Shown here: piece after piece, positions 21,982 to 29,539 of the stretch
Numbering within the stretch: position 1 is the stretch's first letter
Layout of the letters: each line of letters opens with the position of its first letter
Origin: Archangium sp.
GTDB lineage: Bacteria; Myxococcota; Myxococcia; Myxococcales; Myxococcaceae
Length of the DNA: 37,930 nucleotides
Assembly (NCBI GenBank): GCA_003249315.1
Contig: QKJM01000959.1
Location: forward strand, 1-37,930
Reading direction: 5' to 3'
Translations under genes and position numbers: made by a program
The notes under the pieces: generated by a model
What the model was told of the DNA's origin: nothing
What the model saw: the letters and a program-made list of their open reading frames with translations, nothing else
The model's database searches: none

Positions 21982-22049
21982 CGAGATGTGGGGTGCTCGC
22001 GGGAGTACGGCGTACCACCCGTCGCATCGATGACGAAGACGCGGCTCAT
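21948..22049 (-). pseudogene. Truncated start of a gene coupled to the MFS gene
   Basis: A 33-codon frame starts at ATG 22049, overlapping the MFS stop as ATGA, the usual sign of translational coupling. It begins MSRVFVIDATGGTPYS, which resembles the first strand and glycine loop of NAD(P)-binding (NmrA/SDR-like) proteins except for D in place of the first G and P in place of the last. After about 16 residues the resemblance ends, and the frame stops inside a degenerate palindromic repeat. I read it as the first codons of a further operon gene whose remainder was lost. A functional 33-residue peptide cannot be excluded. Confidence 0.5.
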
Positions 22050-23305
22050 GGCGTCGCCTCCGGTTCGCCGACAGGGTGTGCTTCCGTGCGACGACTAGAA
22101 CTGCGAATGGTGAAGATCGCCAGCAGCGCAGCCGCGACGCCAAGCGCCGCGTAGCCGATCGCAATCTGGAAGATATCGAGGGTGCGGGCGAGACGTCCGG
22201 CGACGAGGCCCGGGATGGCCGTGCCGCTGTAGGAGATGAGGTAGATCGTCGCGAGCAGGCCAGCGCGCTCGCTCGGTGTCGCGTTTGCCAGGAGGGCGCG
22301 AATCCCTCCGGTCGACGCCGCGCCTTGCGCCAACCCGACGATGAGGCTGGCGCCGACGAGCGGCAGGATCGCGCCTGCGTGCAAGGAGGTCACGATGGTC
22401 ACGACCGCCAGCACGAAGAGCAGCATCCCGGCGCGCACGGCGGTCGCGGGAGACCATCGGCCGAACGCCGGACCGCCGATAGGGTTCAGAATCATGACGG
22501 CAGCGAAGACCGACGCAGTGACCAGGGGGCTGCTGCTCCCCAAACGCTCCGCGACAACCGACGGTCCGAAGGCTTGGAAGAAGCCGCCGAGCGACCACGT
22601 CGCCACGAAGACAGCACCAGCGGCGAAGAGCTCTCGACCCGCGCCCTTGGGCCATTGCAAGCGGGGACGAAGCGACGCGAACGCGCCGCGGCTCCGCGTC
22701 ATCGTCTCTGGGCTCATCGCGAGGAGCGTCGCGCAGACAGCGAGCAGCGCGGCCACCAGCGCGAATGCCAGCACGCGAGGGGCGGGCCCGTACTGGGCCA
22801 GCGCTCCGCTCATGAGCGCGCCGAACGACACGCCGAGCATGGGAGCACTCCCCGTGACGAGCGCCGCCAGCCAGCGTGGCCGCTCGGGCGCGGTGTCCAC
22901 CACGTAGGAGCCCAGACCAGAGGACGCGAGTCCGCACCCGATGCCTTGCAGGATTCTCCCGACCAGCAACGGCAGCGCCCCGTCCACATTGATGAGCACC
23001 AGGCACGAGAGCGCCGCGCTCACGAGCGCGGTGATGGCCATGGGGCGTCGGCCGAGGTGGTTCGAGAGCCGACCGAAGACGAGCAGTGATGTTGCCGCTG
23101 CGACGAAGTAACCAACGGAGATCATCCCGAGGTCTGCGTTGGAGATCCCGTTCTCTGCTCGATACAGGTTGAAGAGAGGAATCGGTGTGCCTGCCGCCGC
23201 GAATACGAGGACGAACGCCAAGGACGCGACGACGAACGCAACGTGCAGCGGGAGGCGTCGCACGCGCGACGCCTGGCTCGAGGAGTTCGCGGCACGCTCA
23301 GTCAT
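22046..23305 (-). CDS. MFS transporter
   Basis: A 419-residue major facilitator protein with about 12 membrane helices. The loop between helices 2 and 3 reads FGRLSNHLGRRP, matching MFS motif A (G-x-L-x-D-R-x-GRR-like). A second helix carries LVGRILQGIGCGLASSGLGSYV, typical of drug-efflux-like MFS members. The start ATG 23305 overlaps the stop of the cyclophilin-like gene (ATGA), so the frame extension upstream is not used. The substrate is unknown; export of a small organic compound handled by the neighbouring dehydrogenase is a guess. Codon choices (many TCG, CGA, GCG; fewer GCC, CTG) differ by eye from the flanking genes. Confidence 0.88.
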   Translation of the reverse strand: MTERAANSSSQASRVRRLPLHVAFVVASLAFVLVFAAAGTPIPLFNLYRAENGISNADLGMISVGYFVAAATSLLVFGRLSNHLGRRPMAITALVSAALSCLVLINVDGALPLLVGRILQGIGCGLASSGLGSYVVDTAPERPRWLAALVTGSAPMLGVSFGALMSGALAQYGPAPRVLAFALVAALLAVCATLLAMSPETMTRSRGAFASLRPRLQWPKGAGRELFAAGAVFVATWSLGGFFQAFGPSVVAERLGSSSPLVTASVFAAVMILNPIGGPAFGRWSPATAVRAGMLLFVLAVVTIVTSLHAGAILPLVGASLIVGLAQGAASTGGIRALLANATPSERAGLLATIYLISYSGTAIPGLVAGRLARTLDIFQIAIGYAALGVAAALLAIFTIRSSSRRTEAHPVGEPEATP

Positions 23306-23868
23306 GAACCCTCGTCGCGTTCGAATCGCACGGTGAAGTCTCCGCGTTGCTTCGCGAGAGTCTCGATTCCCGTGTCGATGTGGCCGAGCTTCACGAGCCC
23401 GTTCGCGAAACCGAAGTCGCGATAGAAGATCGCGAGGTTCCCCCAAGGGGCGTAGTAGGTGATGTCCCCTACGTCGGGATCGACACCAGCGGGTGCTCCT
23501 GCGATCGAGAGCCGTGACGGCAGGTCGCTCACCTTCTCGGTGCCTGCGTAGTCGCGGAGGGTGAGGTTCAGCGGCAGGAGCGAGACGAAGTCGCGCGTCG
23601 CGGCGCTGTCCTCCAGGGTTGCGGTCAGAACGTCGTCATTGATGATCATCCGAATCTTCACGTTCGATTTCTCCTCACCTTCATCGGGCTCGCCGCCGTC
23701 GCTCGTGGACGGTGCTGGAGCGCTCGGGCTCGAAGCACCCGGCGACGAGGACGCGTCCGCCGCGACGCTCGTCGGCCAGGTGCAGTTGCACGCTATCGAC
23801 ACCAGCGAGGGGAGCACCGCCAGGAGCACTGCCTTCGAGCGGTGAACGCGTTCCGTAGCGCCTGGCAT
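23302..23868 (-). CDS. Lipoprotein with cyclophilin-like domain
   Basis: A 188-residue protein with a lipoprotein-type signal (hydrophobic 13-26, lipobox S-I-A-C, C27), a Ser/Pro/Asp-rich linker (about 36-68) and a cyclophilin-like domain (about 70-185). The domain shows KIRMIINDDVLTATLED, LPLNLTLRDYAGTEKV and GDITYYAPWGNLAIFYRDFG, the family pattern of small cyclophilin-like proteins often beside oxidoreductase genes. Most such proteins I recall are short and cytoplasmic; the lipoprotein signal here is a special feature. It overlaps the MFS start by 4 nt and lies 9 nt after the dehydrogenase stop, with AGAGG as ribosome-binding site. Function is unknown. Confidence 0.85.
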   Translation of the reverse strand: MPGATERVHRSKAVLLAVLPSLVSIACNCTWPTSVAADASSSPGASSPSAPAPSTSDGGEPDEGEEKSNVKIRMIINDDVLTATLEDSAATRDFVSLLPLNLTLRDYAGTEKVSDLPSRLSIAGAPAGVDPDVGDITYYAPWGNLAIFYRDFGFANGLVKLGHIDTGIETLAKQRGDFTVRFERDEGS

Positions 23869-23877
23869 CGGATCCTC

Positions 23878-25104
23878 TCAGCCCGCGCGCCCCGCGACCA
23901 TGTCGATGACGAAGCGGTAACGGATGTCCTTGTTCACCACGCGCTCGTAGGCGCGGTTGATCTCGTCGGGACGAATGATCTCGACGTCTGCCTTGATGTT
24001 CCTCGCGCTGCAGTAGTCGATGACCTCTTGCGTCTCGGCGATGCCACCGATCATCGAGCCCGCGATGCTCTTGCGACCGAAAGCCATCGACATGCCCGAA
24101 GGCGCTTCGAGCTGACCGAGCGCGCCGACGTTCACCAACGTCGCGTCGAGCTTGAGGAGGTCCGTGAATGGCTGCATCGGATAGGCCTGCGGCACCGTGG
24201 CGATCATCAGGTCGAAGTAGTTGGCGAAGCGCCGCATCGCGGTCGAGTCGGTTGAGAGCACGGCTTCGCGGGCACCGAGTCGCTGCGCGTCCGCGATCTT
24301 CCCCGGTGAGGTCGTGAAGACGGTGACCTCGGCGCGACGCGCGGCCGCGAGCTTGACTGCCATGTGCCCGAGCCCACCGAGCCCCACGACTCCGACCTTT
24401 TGCCCGGCGCCCAGGCGCCAGTGCTGCATCGGAGAGAACGTCGTGATGCCCGCGCAGAGGAGAGGCGCGGTGGCCGCGAGGTCCGCGTCCGGCGGGATGT
24501 TGATGACGAAGCGCTCCGAGACGACCATCCTCTCGGAGTAGCCGCCGAACGTCTTGCCCCCCGACACGCGGTCGTCGGAGTCATACGTAAACGTCGTGCC
24601 GTTGAGGCAGTTCTGCTCGCGCCCCGCCTGGCAGTTCTCGCACGTACCGCACGAGTCGACCATGCAGCCGACGCCTCCGTAATCGCCGACGCGGAACTTC
24701 GTTACGGCGCTGCCGACGGCGAGTACGCGACCGACGATCTCATGGCCGGGAACGCACGGGAATGTGGGGCCGCCCCAGTCTCCGTGAACCGTGTGGATGT
24801 CCGAATGGCAGATGCCGCAGTACAAGACCTCGAGCACTACGTCGTGAGGACCGACGGCTCGACGGTTGATCGTCAGCGGGGCGATGCCGCTCGACGCGCC
24901 AGTGGCCCCGTAGGCGCGCACCGTGGTCGCTCGGAGGTCGGCGGCCGCTCCCGTTGCGGCAGCAGCGCTTCGGGGTGGCACTGCCTGCGCGTTGATCGAC
25001 GCGCAGGCCGCGAGAGGAGCCGCAGCCAGCCCAATCAGCACCTGGCGTCGAGTGGTGAAGTGTTGGTCACTGGCCTGCTCGGACTCCGTCTTGCTCTCGC
25101 TCAT
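23878..25104 (-). CDS. Zinc alcohol dehydrogenase with Tat signal
   Basis: A 408-residue protein. The catalytic core (about 60-408) is a cinnamyl-alcohol-dehydrogenase type medium-chain dehydrogenase: catalytic zinc C96 with GICHSDIH and PGHE (H121), structural zinc cysteines C152, C155, C158, C166, and the nucleotide loop GLGGLGHMAVKLA. In front is a twin-arginine signal, TTRRQVLIGLAAAPLAAC (residues 17-34), with a possible lipobox cysteine at 34. Exported NAD(P)-dependent dehydrogenases are uncommon, since the cofactor is cytoplasmic; Tat export with bound cofactor would solve that. ATG 25104 has AGGAG 7 nt upstream. It oxidises alcohols or reduces aldehydes; substrate unknown. Confidence 0.9.
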   Translation of the reverse strand: MSESKTESEQASDQHFTTRRQVLIGLAAAPLAACASINAQAVPPRSAAAATGAAADLRATTVRAYGATGASSGIAPLTINRRAVGPHDVVLEVLYCGICHSDIHTVHGDWGGPTFPCVPGHEIVGRVLAVGSAVTKFRVGDYGGVGCMVDSCGTCENCQAGREQNCLNGTTFTYDSDDRVSGGKTFGGYSERMVVSERFVINIPPDADLAATAPLLCAGITTFSPMQHWRLGAGQKVGVVGLGGLGHMAVKLAAARRAEVTVFTTSPGKIADAQRLGAREAVLSTDSTAMRRFANYFDLMIATVPQAYPMQPFTDLLKLDATLVNVGALGQLEAPSGMSMAFGRKSIAGSMIGGIAETQEVIDYCSARNIKADVEIIRPDEINRAYERVVNKDIRYRFVIDMVAGRAG

Positions 25105-25136
25105 GATGATCTCCTGCGGTGTTGAGTGAAGACGCA

Positions 25137-25205
25137 CGCCAGCCCGCGTAGAACGCGAGCTGCGTCAGCACCTCGGACGCCTGCGCCCGAGTCAGGCCGT
25201 GGGTA
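25137..25205 (-). pseudogene. Remnant of a carboxymuconolactone decarboxylase gene
   Basis: On the minus strand this stretch reads THGLTRAQASEVLTQLAFYA and then GW, which I recognise as the near-C-terminal helix of CMD-family (carboxymuconolactone decarboxylase / AhpD-like) proteins. No start or N-terminal domain is present: it joins the SDR start fragment at about 25205-25215 in another frame. It breaks off again just before the dehydrogenase leader. Confidence 0.6.
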
Positions 25206-25283
25206 CGGGAGCTGCGCCGCGAGCCCCATACCTGCGCCCGCTCCCGTCACGAGTGCCACCTGGTTCTCGAACGCCTGAGGCAT
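25206..25283 (-). pseudogene. Truncated short-chain dehydrogenase start
   Basis: ATG 25283, preceded by a strong GAAGGAGA site, begins MPQAFENQVALVTGAGAGMG and LAAQ: the first beta strand and TGxxxGxG cofactor loop of an SDR enzyme. After about 24 residues the homology ends and the sequence passes into the CMD remnant in a different frame. A 60-codon open frame continues to 25101, but its tail is frame-shifted CMD sequence. The promoter and ribosome-binding site for the operon may still be active. Confidence 0.7.
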
Positions 25284-25579
25284 GTGCCGTCTCCTTCATC
25301 ACGATCGTTGAGTGCGAACACTCGCGGACCGTTGGGCGGAACCATGCTCTCGGTCGAGGGCGCGGACTAGGTGGGGATCTGCGGATGGGCTGTTAAGCGG
25401 ACATTGACAGTCGCACTCGAGGACGTGGAGTCGTTGATGGCCGCTGCTCGTACGCTGGCAGGTGGATGGAGGGGGGAAACGCCAGGGAAGCGAGGGAGTA
25501 TCCGCGCATGCCCCCTCTCCCTCCGGGAGAGGGCTGGGGTGAGGGTGCCGAGTTCGCCACGGTGGCCCCCAGACAAGGT
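25284..25579. other. 296-bp gap between island and methyltransferase gene
   Basis: Contains the leader of the SDR remnant on the minus strand (AAGGAG near 25290) and a palindromic repeat at 25512-25545. A TTGACA word at 25404-25409 (plus strand) has no convincing -10 partner. No gene recognised. Confidence 0.5.
25512..25545 (+). repeat. Dispersed palindromic repeat copy
   Basis: CCCCTCTCCC, TCC, GGGAGAGGG, CTG, GGGTGAGGG, 34 bp before the methyltransferase start. The open frame of that gene runs through it, but those codons are repeat-derived and probably untranslated. Confidence 0.9.
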
Positions 25580-26257
25580 ATGCCCATCTTTGCCGGCAGG
25601 ATGGGAACCCTGTCGAGCCAGGTCTTCGAGGCGCTCCGGACGGGGAAGCCGGTGAGCGACGAAGAGTTCGACCGCGTCTTTCCCCCGTGGGCGAGGAAGC
25701 CGAGCAGTCTGCACTGGACGCCGCTGGAGACAGCACGGCGAGCGGCGGAGCTGCTCGCCTGGAGGGAGGGTGCGCGAATCCTGGATGTGGGCTCTGGGGT
25801 GGGAAAGTTCTGCCTGGTGGGGGCGCTGACGACGGACGGGGTGTTCGTGGGGGTGGAGCAGCGCAAGCAGTTCGTGGAGGTGGCCCGGGCGGTGGCAAGG
25901 AGGGGCCAGGTGCCGCGCTGCCACTTCCTGCACGGCAACCTGCTGGAGTTGGACTGGCGCGGCTTCGATGGGCTGTACCTGTACAACCCCTTCGCGGAGA
26001 ACCTGCCGGACCACGAGCCCATCGACGAGACGGTCAAGCGCTCGGTGAGGAAGTACCGGAGGTACGTGCGCTTCATCGAGAAGCTGCTCACCGAGGCACC
26101 GGCGGAGCTGCGAGTCGTCACCTACCATGGCTTCGGGGGAGAGATGCCGGTGAGCTGGAGCGAGGCCGCGTACGAGTGGTCGGGCAGCGGCCCGCTGGTG
26201 CTGTGGCGCAAGACGCCAGCGCCCCGAGGGCGCGGGGTGGAGGAATTGCAGGGGTGA
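25580..26257 (+). CDS. Class I SAM-dependent methyltransferase
   Basis: A 225-residue protein with the Rossmann methyltransferase motif I at 67-75 (ILDVGSGVGKF), the acidic residue after strand 2 (GVEQRKQF), a motif-II-like GNLLELDW, and LYLYNPFAENL in the position of the catalytic NPPY-like loop. Substrate is unknown; the NPF motif hints at an amide, amine or ring nitrogen. ATG 25580 (MPIFAG) is preferred because the frame upstream translates a palindromic repeat; AAGG is only a few bases before it, and ATG 25601 is possible. It is followed by the DUF2784 gene after 40 bp on the same strand. Confidence 0.8.
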   Translation: MPIFAGRMGTLSSQVFEALRTGKPVSDEEFDRVFPPWARKPSSLHWTPLETARRAAELLAWREGARILDVGSGVGKFCLVGALTTDGVFVGVEQRKQFVEVARAVARRGQVPRCHFLHGNLLELDWRGFDGLYLYNPFAENLPDHEPIDETVKRSVRKYRRYVRFIEKLLTEAPAELRVVTYHGFGGEMPVSWSEAAYEWSGSGPLVLWRKTPAPRGRGVEELQG

Positions 26258-26297
26258 TGAGGCAGTCGGCCCACCTGCCAGAGGGGCCAGGAATCGG

Positions 26298-26669
26298 ATG
26301 CTGTATCGAGTGCTCGCGGACCTCGTCGTATGGGTCCACCTGGCGTTCGTGGCCTTCGTGGTGCTGGGAGGGTTGCTAGCGCTGCGCTGGCCGCGGGTGG
26401 CGTACGTACACGTGCCCTCGTTCCTATGGGGGGCATGGATCCACTTCGTGGGCTGGGAGTGCCCGCTGACGCCGCTGGAGAACCACTTGCGCGCCCTGGC
26501 CGGGCAGAGCGGCTACGAGGGCGGCTTCGTGGAGCACTACCTCCTACCGGTGCTCTACCCGGCCTTCCTCGGGCGACCGACCTCCGTGGGGCTGGGCGTC
26601 TTCGTGCTCGCCCTCAATGCGCTCATCTACTGGAGAGTCCTCTTCCGGGTGCGCACGCGACGGGCCTGA
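26298..26669 (+). CDS. DUF2784 membrane protein
   Basis: A 123-residue protein with three or four membrane helices. The family signature is clear: DLVVWVHLAFVAFVVLGG near the start, FLWGAWIHFVGWECPLTPLE (about 42-61) and YEGGFVEHYLLPVLYP. These match DUF2784, a family of short membrane proteins of unknown function with conserved WxCPLTxxE and FxxHY motifs. A ribosome-binding site AGGAA lies before ATG 26298. It may share a transcript with the methyltransferase. Confidence 0.9.
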   Translation: MLYRVLADLVVWVHLAFVAFVVLGGLLALRWPRVAYVHVPSFLWGAWIHFVGWECPLTPLENHLRALAGQSGYEGGFVEHYLLPVLYPAFLGRPTSVGLGVFVLALNALIYWRVLFRVRTRRA

Positions 26670-26685
26670 AGAGGGTGAGCGCACT

Positions 26686-26714
26686 CAGGGAGCGCCATGG
26701 GAAGCGCGCTCCTG
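26686..26714. terminator. Hairpin between convergent DUF2784 and DUF2914 genes
   Basis: CAGG-G-AGCGC and GCGCTCCTG form a 9-bp stem with one bulged G and a 10-nt loop in the 54-bp convergent gap. A short CTTTCC follows on the plus strand. Its place between two stops favours a two-way terminator. Confidence 0.45.
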
Positions 26715-26723
26715 GCTTTCCGC

Positions 26724-28058
26724 TCACGCGTCCTTGTCCACCTGGAACGAGCGCGGCCCCGTGCGGTCGTCGGCCGTCACGGAGAAGGACATGCGGCCGA
26801 TCTCCCGCCCGTCCTCCGTCTCCACCGTCACGTACCAGTCCCCCGGCGACGGACTGGTCGTATAGGCCATCGTCCGGAAGCCCTGCTCGCGCCCTCCCGT
26901 AATCCCTGTCCTGAAGGCGCTCCGCTCCGTCCAGCCCTTCTGCGGATCGTCGTAGTACCAGCGGAAGGTGACTCGATCCTCGAAACGCGCGGGCGCGAAG
27001 ACGCGCACGAAGAACCACGCCTTGTCCCCCGAGCGCACCCGGAAGTCCTGGTCTCCGTGATGCCAGAACTTCCAGTCAGACCGCTCGTGGTGCAGCAGGT
27101 ACTCGCGCCCCTTCGGCCCGTTCCGCTTCTCCACGTTGTGGTAGATGCCACTGAACTCCACCGACAGCGGCACCGGCGGAATCACGTGCAGCAGGTACAG
27201 CAGCAGCAGCAGCCCCTGCATCCCGAACCCCGTCACCCCCACTCGCTGCACCGCCACCTGCGCATCCCCCGAGTTCCACTTGCGCACCAGGTGGAAGAAG
27301 CCGAACACCACTCCGGTGCTCAGCACCACCGACAGGAAGAACAGCCACCCGCTCAGGAAGCCCACCACCACCGGTAGCAGGTACGCGAAGTACGACGTCA
27401 GGCAGAAGCTGTAGAGCCCCACCCGCACCACAGGCCCCATCGCCCGGAAGCGCGGCAGCTCGTTCCCCACCAACATCGCGAACAGCGCCACCAGGAACAG
27501 CAGCGCCGTCACCCCTGACGCACTCTTGAAGTAGAAGAGCGTGTACGCGCTCAGCAGGCTTCCGAACAGGAAGTGCAGCGCGTCCTCGCTGAAGCGCCAC
27601 GCCTTCTGCATCCACGCCGGCGGCTCCACTCCCCCGCTCCACCTCTGCTCCAACAACAGCAGACCCCCCAGCACCACCAGGTAGGCCCCCTGTGAGATCA
27701 GATTGAGCCGATCGTCGATCCTCCCCAACGTGAAGACGTCGTAGAGGAATCCCGCGAAGAAGAAGATCGCCATCTCCCACGTCGCGTAGCGCTCGCGGAA
27801 GGACTGCACCTTCTCCATCATCGTGGGCGTCTTCTCCGTGGGGATCTGATCCTCCGCGTCCGCGGGAACCACCCCTGCCGCGGCCTCCGCGGGCGCTGGC
27901 GTCGGCTCCGCGCTCTCCTGCGGTGCTGTCGGACTCGCGCCCTCCACCGGCGCCGCCGGCTCCACGCTCCCCGGCGCGCCGCTCTCCGCTACCGCGGCCG
28001 GCTGCTGCTCGGGAACTTCCTTCTTCTCCTCAGGGGGGCGCTCAGATGCTGTAGCCAC
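26724..28058 (-). CDS. DUF2914 membrane protein
   Basis: A 444-residue protein. Residues 1-80 are Pro/Ala/Glu-rich and low in complexity. Eight or so membrane helices follow (about 95-290). The C-terminal domain (about 310-440) has VEKRNGPKGREYLLHHE, VTFRWYYDDPQKGW and GDWYVTVETEDGREIGRMSF, the pattern of DUF2914, a beta domain seen in membrane proteins of unknown function. GTG 28058 (GGGAA upstream) is preferred; the frame is open to GTG 28148, but those residues look non-coding. It ends convergently with DUF2784. Confidence 0.85.
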   Translation of the reverse strand: MATASERPPEEKKEVPEQQPAAVAESGAPGSVEPAAPVEGASPTAPQESAEPTPAPAEAAAGVVPADAEDQIPTEKTPTMMEKVQSFRERYATWEMAIFFFAGFLYDVFTLGRIDDRLNLISQGAYLVVLGGLLLLEQRWSGGVEPPAWMQKAWRFSEDALHFLFGSLLSAYTLFYFKSASGVTALLFLVALFAMLVGNELPRFRAMGPVVRVGLYSFCLTSYFAYLLPVVVGFLSGWLFFLSVVLSTGVVFGFFHLVRKWNSGDAQVAVQRVGVTGFGMQGLLLLLYLLHVIPPVPLSVEFSGIYHNVEKRNGPKGREYLLHHERSDWKFWHHGDQDFRVRSGDKAWFFVRVFAPARFEDRVTFRWYYDDPQKGWTERSAFRTGITGGREQGFRTMAYTTSPSPGDWYVTVETEDGREIGRMSFSVTADDRTGPRSFQVDKDA

Positions 28059-28227
28059 GTCGTTCCCAGTCGCCTGGCTCGTCCTGATTCTGGAACCCGC
28101 TGCGGCTCGCTCCCCCCTACCAGGCCTGGCTGGGACGCTCCTCCGCACCGGGCCACCGTGCTCCCACGGCAGCGGCTACCCATTGTACTCGGGAGTGTTC
28201 TCGGGGACGGGAGCCTCGATGGGAAAT

Positions 28228-28261
28228 CCCTCACCCCAGCCCTCTCCCAGAGGGAGAGGGG
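28228..28261 (-). repeat. Dispersed palindromic repeat copy (first of a tandem pair)
   Basis: Minus-strand orientation, full match (linker CTG). It lies 66 bp (start to start) from a second copy in the same orientation, between the grx4 stop and the DUF2914 start. Confidence 0.9.
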
Positions 28262-28293
28262 GTTTGCACGGGCTCAACCCTCGGCCCGTGGCA

Positions 28294-28327
28294 CCCTCAC
28301 CCCGTCCCTCTCCCGGAGGGAGAGGGG
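28294..28327 (-). repeat. Dispersed palindromic repeat copy (second of a tandem pair)
   Basis: Minus-strand orientation with linker ACG and TCC spacer. It stands 17 bp beyond the grx4 stop, where it could form the 3' hairpin of that operon. Confidence 0.9.
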
Positions 28328-28344
28328 ATATTGGGGCTCCTTGC

Positions 28345-28665
28345 TCAGCCCTGCGCCTTGCCAGAGATCAGCTCGGCCAGCTCGCCGCGCTCTTCCAGCT
28401 CCATCAGGATGTCCGAGCCACCCACGAACTTCCCGCCGATGAACACCTGCGGGATCGTCGGCCAGTTCGTGTACTCCTTGATGCCCTGCCGCACCTCGGG
28501 GTCCGCCAGCACGTCCACCGTGTGTACCTCCCCGTGCTGCTGCAGAATCTGCAGCGCCGTCGCTGAGAAGCCACACTGCGGGAAGAGCGCATTGCCCTTC
28601 ATGAACAGCACCACCTTCTGCTTCCCGATCTCCGCGTCCAGACGCGCCTTCAGTTCCGGAGTCAT
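28345..28665 (-). CDS. Monothiol glutaredoxin of the Grx4 family
   Basis: A 106-residue monothiol glutaredoxin with the active-site CGFS at 31-34 inside [12 protein letters not shown], and [14 protein letters not shown] with the cis-proline and glutathione-binding loop. CGFS glutaredoxins bind a [2Fe-2S] cluster with glutathione, as homodimers or with BolA, and pass clusters to target proteins. The bolA-type gene lies 12 nt upstream in the same direction, so the pair is likely co-expressed, a strong functional fit. It is cytoplasmic. Confidence 0.95.
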   Translation of the reverse strand: MTPELKARLDAEIGKQKVVLFMKGNALFPQCGFSATALQILQQHGEVHTVDVLADPEVRQGIKEYTNWPTIPQVFIGGKFVGGSDILMELEERGELAELISGKAQG

Positions 28666-28677
28666 CTTCTCTTCCTC

Positions 28678-28935
28678 TCAGCGTCCCCCGAGCTTCTTCC
28701 ACTCCTCGGGCGAATACGTCTTGAGCGCGAGCGCATGCAGCTCGCCAGACTTCAGCCAGTCCTGCAGCGGCGCATACACCAACTGGTGCTGCTCCACCAT
28801 GGACCTGCCCGCGAAGTCAGGGCTCACCACCCTCGCCTCGAAATGGTCTCCCGTCCCCGTGGTGTCACGCACCTCCACCTCCGAGCCGGGTAGCGCCGCC
28901 AGGATGCGCTCACCAATGGCCTTTGCTTCGAGCAT
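28678..28935 (-). CDS. BolA family protein
   Basis: An 85-residue protein with the BolA fold pattern: GERILAALPGSEVEVRDTTG, GDHFEARVVSPDFAGRSMVEQHQLVY and SGELHALALKTYSPEEW. The histidine in HALALKT is the usual ligand for a shared cluster with a CGFS glutaredoxin. It therefore acts as the partner of the adjacent Grx4 in Fe-S trafficking. ATG 28935 overlaps the yqgE stop by one base (TGATG), so the upstream frame extension is not needed. Confidence 0.93.
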   Translation of the reverse strand: MLEAKAIGERILAALPGSEVEVRDTTGTGDHFEARVVSPDFAGRSMVEQHQLVYAPLQDWLKSGELHALALKTYSPEEWKKLGGR

Positions 28936-29480
28936 CAGTTCAGTCCCTTCCCTTTGATCAGCAAGACCGGGTCCACGCCCATGCCCTTCAGCGTGTTGTC
29001 CCACAGCAGGGAGGGGTCCGCCTCCAGCACGGGACGGGCCGAGGCCTCGCTGTACAGCCACGAACCAGATGCAATCTCGCTCTCCAACTGCTTGGGGCCC
29101 CAACCGGCATACCCCAGGCAGAAGCGCACGTGAGGCCCCGGGTCCTGCAGCAGCGGCCCCAGCGAGTCCAGGGTCAAGCTCAGGAACAGGCCGGGCAACA
29201 CCGGGTGCTTCTCCTCCACCCTCACGTCGTCGTGGAGGACGAAGCCGCGGTGCGGCTCCACCGGGCCCCCCACGAAGACGGGCTGGTTCTGCCGCTCGGG
29301 AGCGATCCCCAGCGACTGGTTCTTCGCCAGCTCTCCCAGCGTCAGGGGCGCTCCCCGGTTGATGACCAGACCCATGGAGCCCCCCTCGCCGTGCTCGAGC
29401 ATCAAGATGACCGCGCGGCGGAAGTTCGGGTCGCCCATCTGGGGCATCGCCAGGAGGAGGCCGGGAGCGAGCGTCTGCAC
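28935..29480 (-). CDS. YqgE/AlgH family protein
   Basis: A 181-residue protein of the UPF0301 YqgE/AlgH family: LAPGLLLAMPQMGDPNFRRA at the start, MLEHGEGGSMGLVINR, VFVGGPVEPHRGFVLHD and FCLGYAGWGPKQLESEI. Function is uncertain; family members are linked to gene regulation or cell-envelope traits in pseudomonads. GTG 29480 gives the family length and start, but it has no good ribosome-binding site. TTG 29495, after GGCGGAAG, is an alternative. The frame is open to 29636 but that would overlap the response regulator. Its stop overlaps bolA. Confidence 0.9.
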   Translation of the reverse strand: MQTLAPGLLLAMPQMGDPNFRRAVILMLEHGEGGSMGLVINRGAPLTLGELAKNQSLGIAPERQNQPVFVGGPVEPHRGFVLHDDVRVEEKHPVLPGLFLSLTLDSLGPLLQDPGPHVRFCLGYAGWGPKQLESEIASGSWLYSEASARPVLEADPSLLWDNTLKGMGVDPVLLIKGKGLN

Positions 29481-29539
29481 AGGAGTCAGTGTCAACGCTT
29501 CCGCCCTGCCACGCAACCCATTCGTACGCGCCTCACCCG

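Noticed and set aside
21948-22049. Remnant of an IscB-type RRXRR nuclease start
   Set aside because: MSRVFVIDATGGTPYSREHP is only loosely like the VFVLD...HP start of IscB proteins. The ATGA coupling to an oxidoreductase operon and the GATGGTG-like loop fit an NAD(P)-binding protein better. No HNH or omega-RNA-like sequence is nearby.
25466-25579. Upstream part of the methyltransferase frame as real N-terminus
   Set aside because: These codons (PPLPPGEGWGEGAEF) translate the palindromic repeat; the same peptide style appears wherever the repeat is read through.
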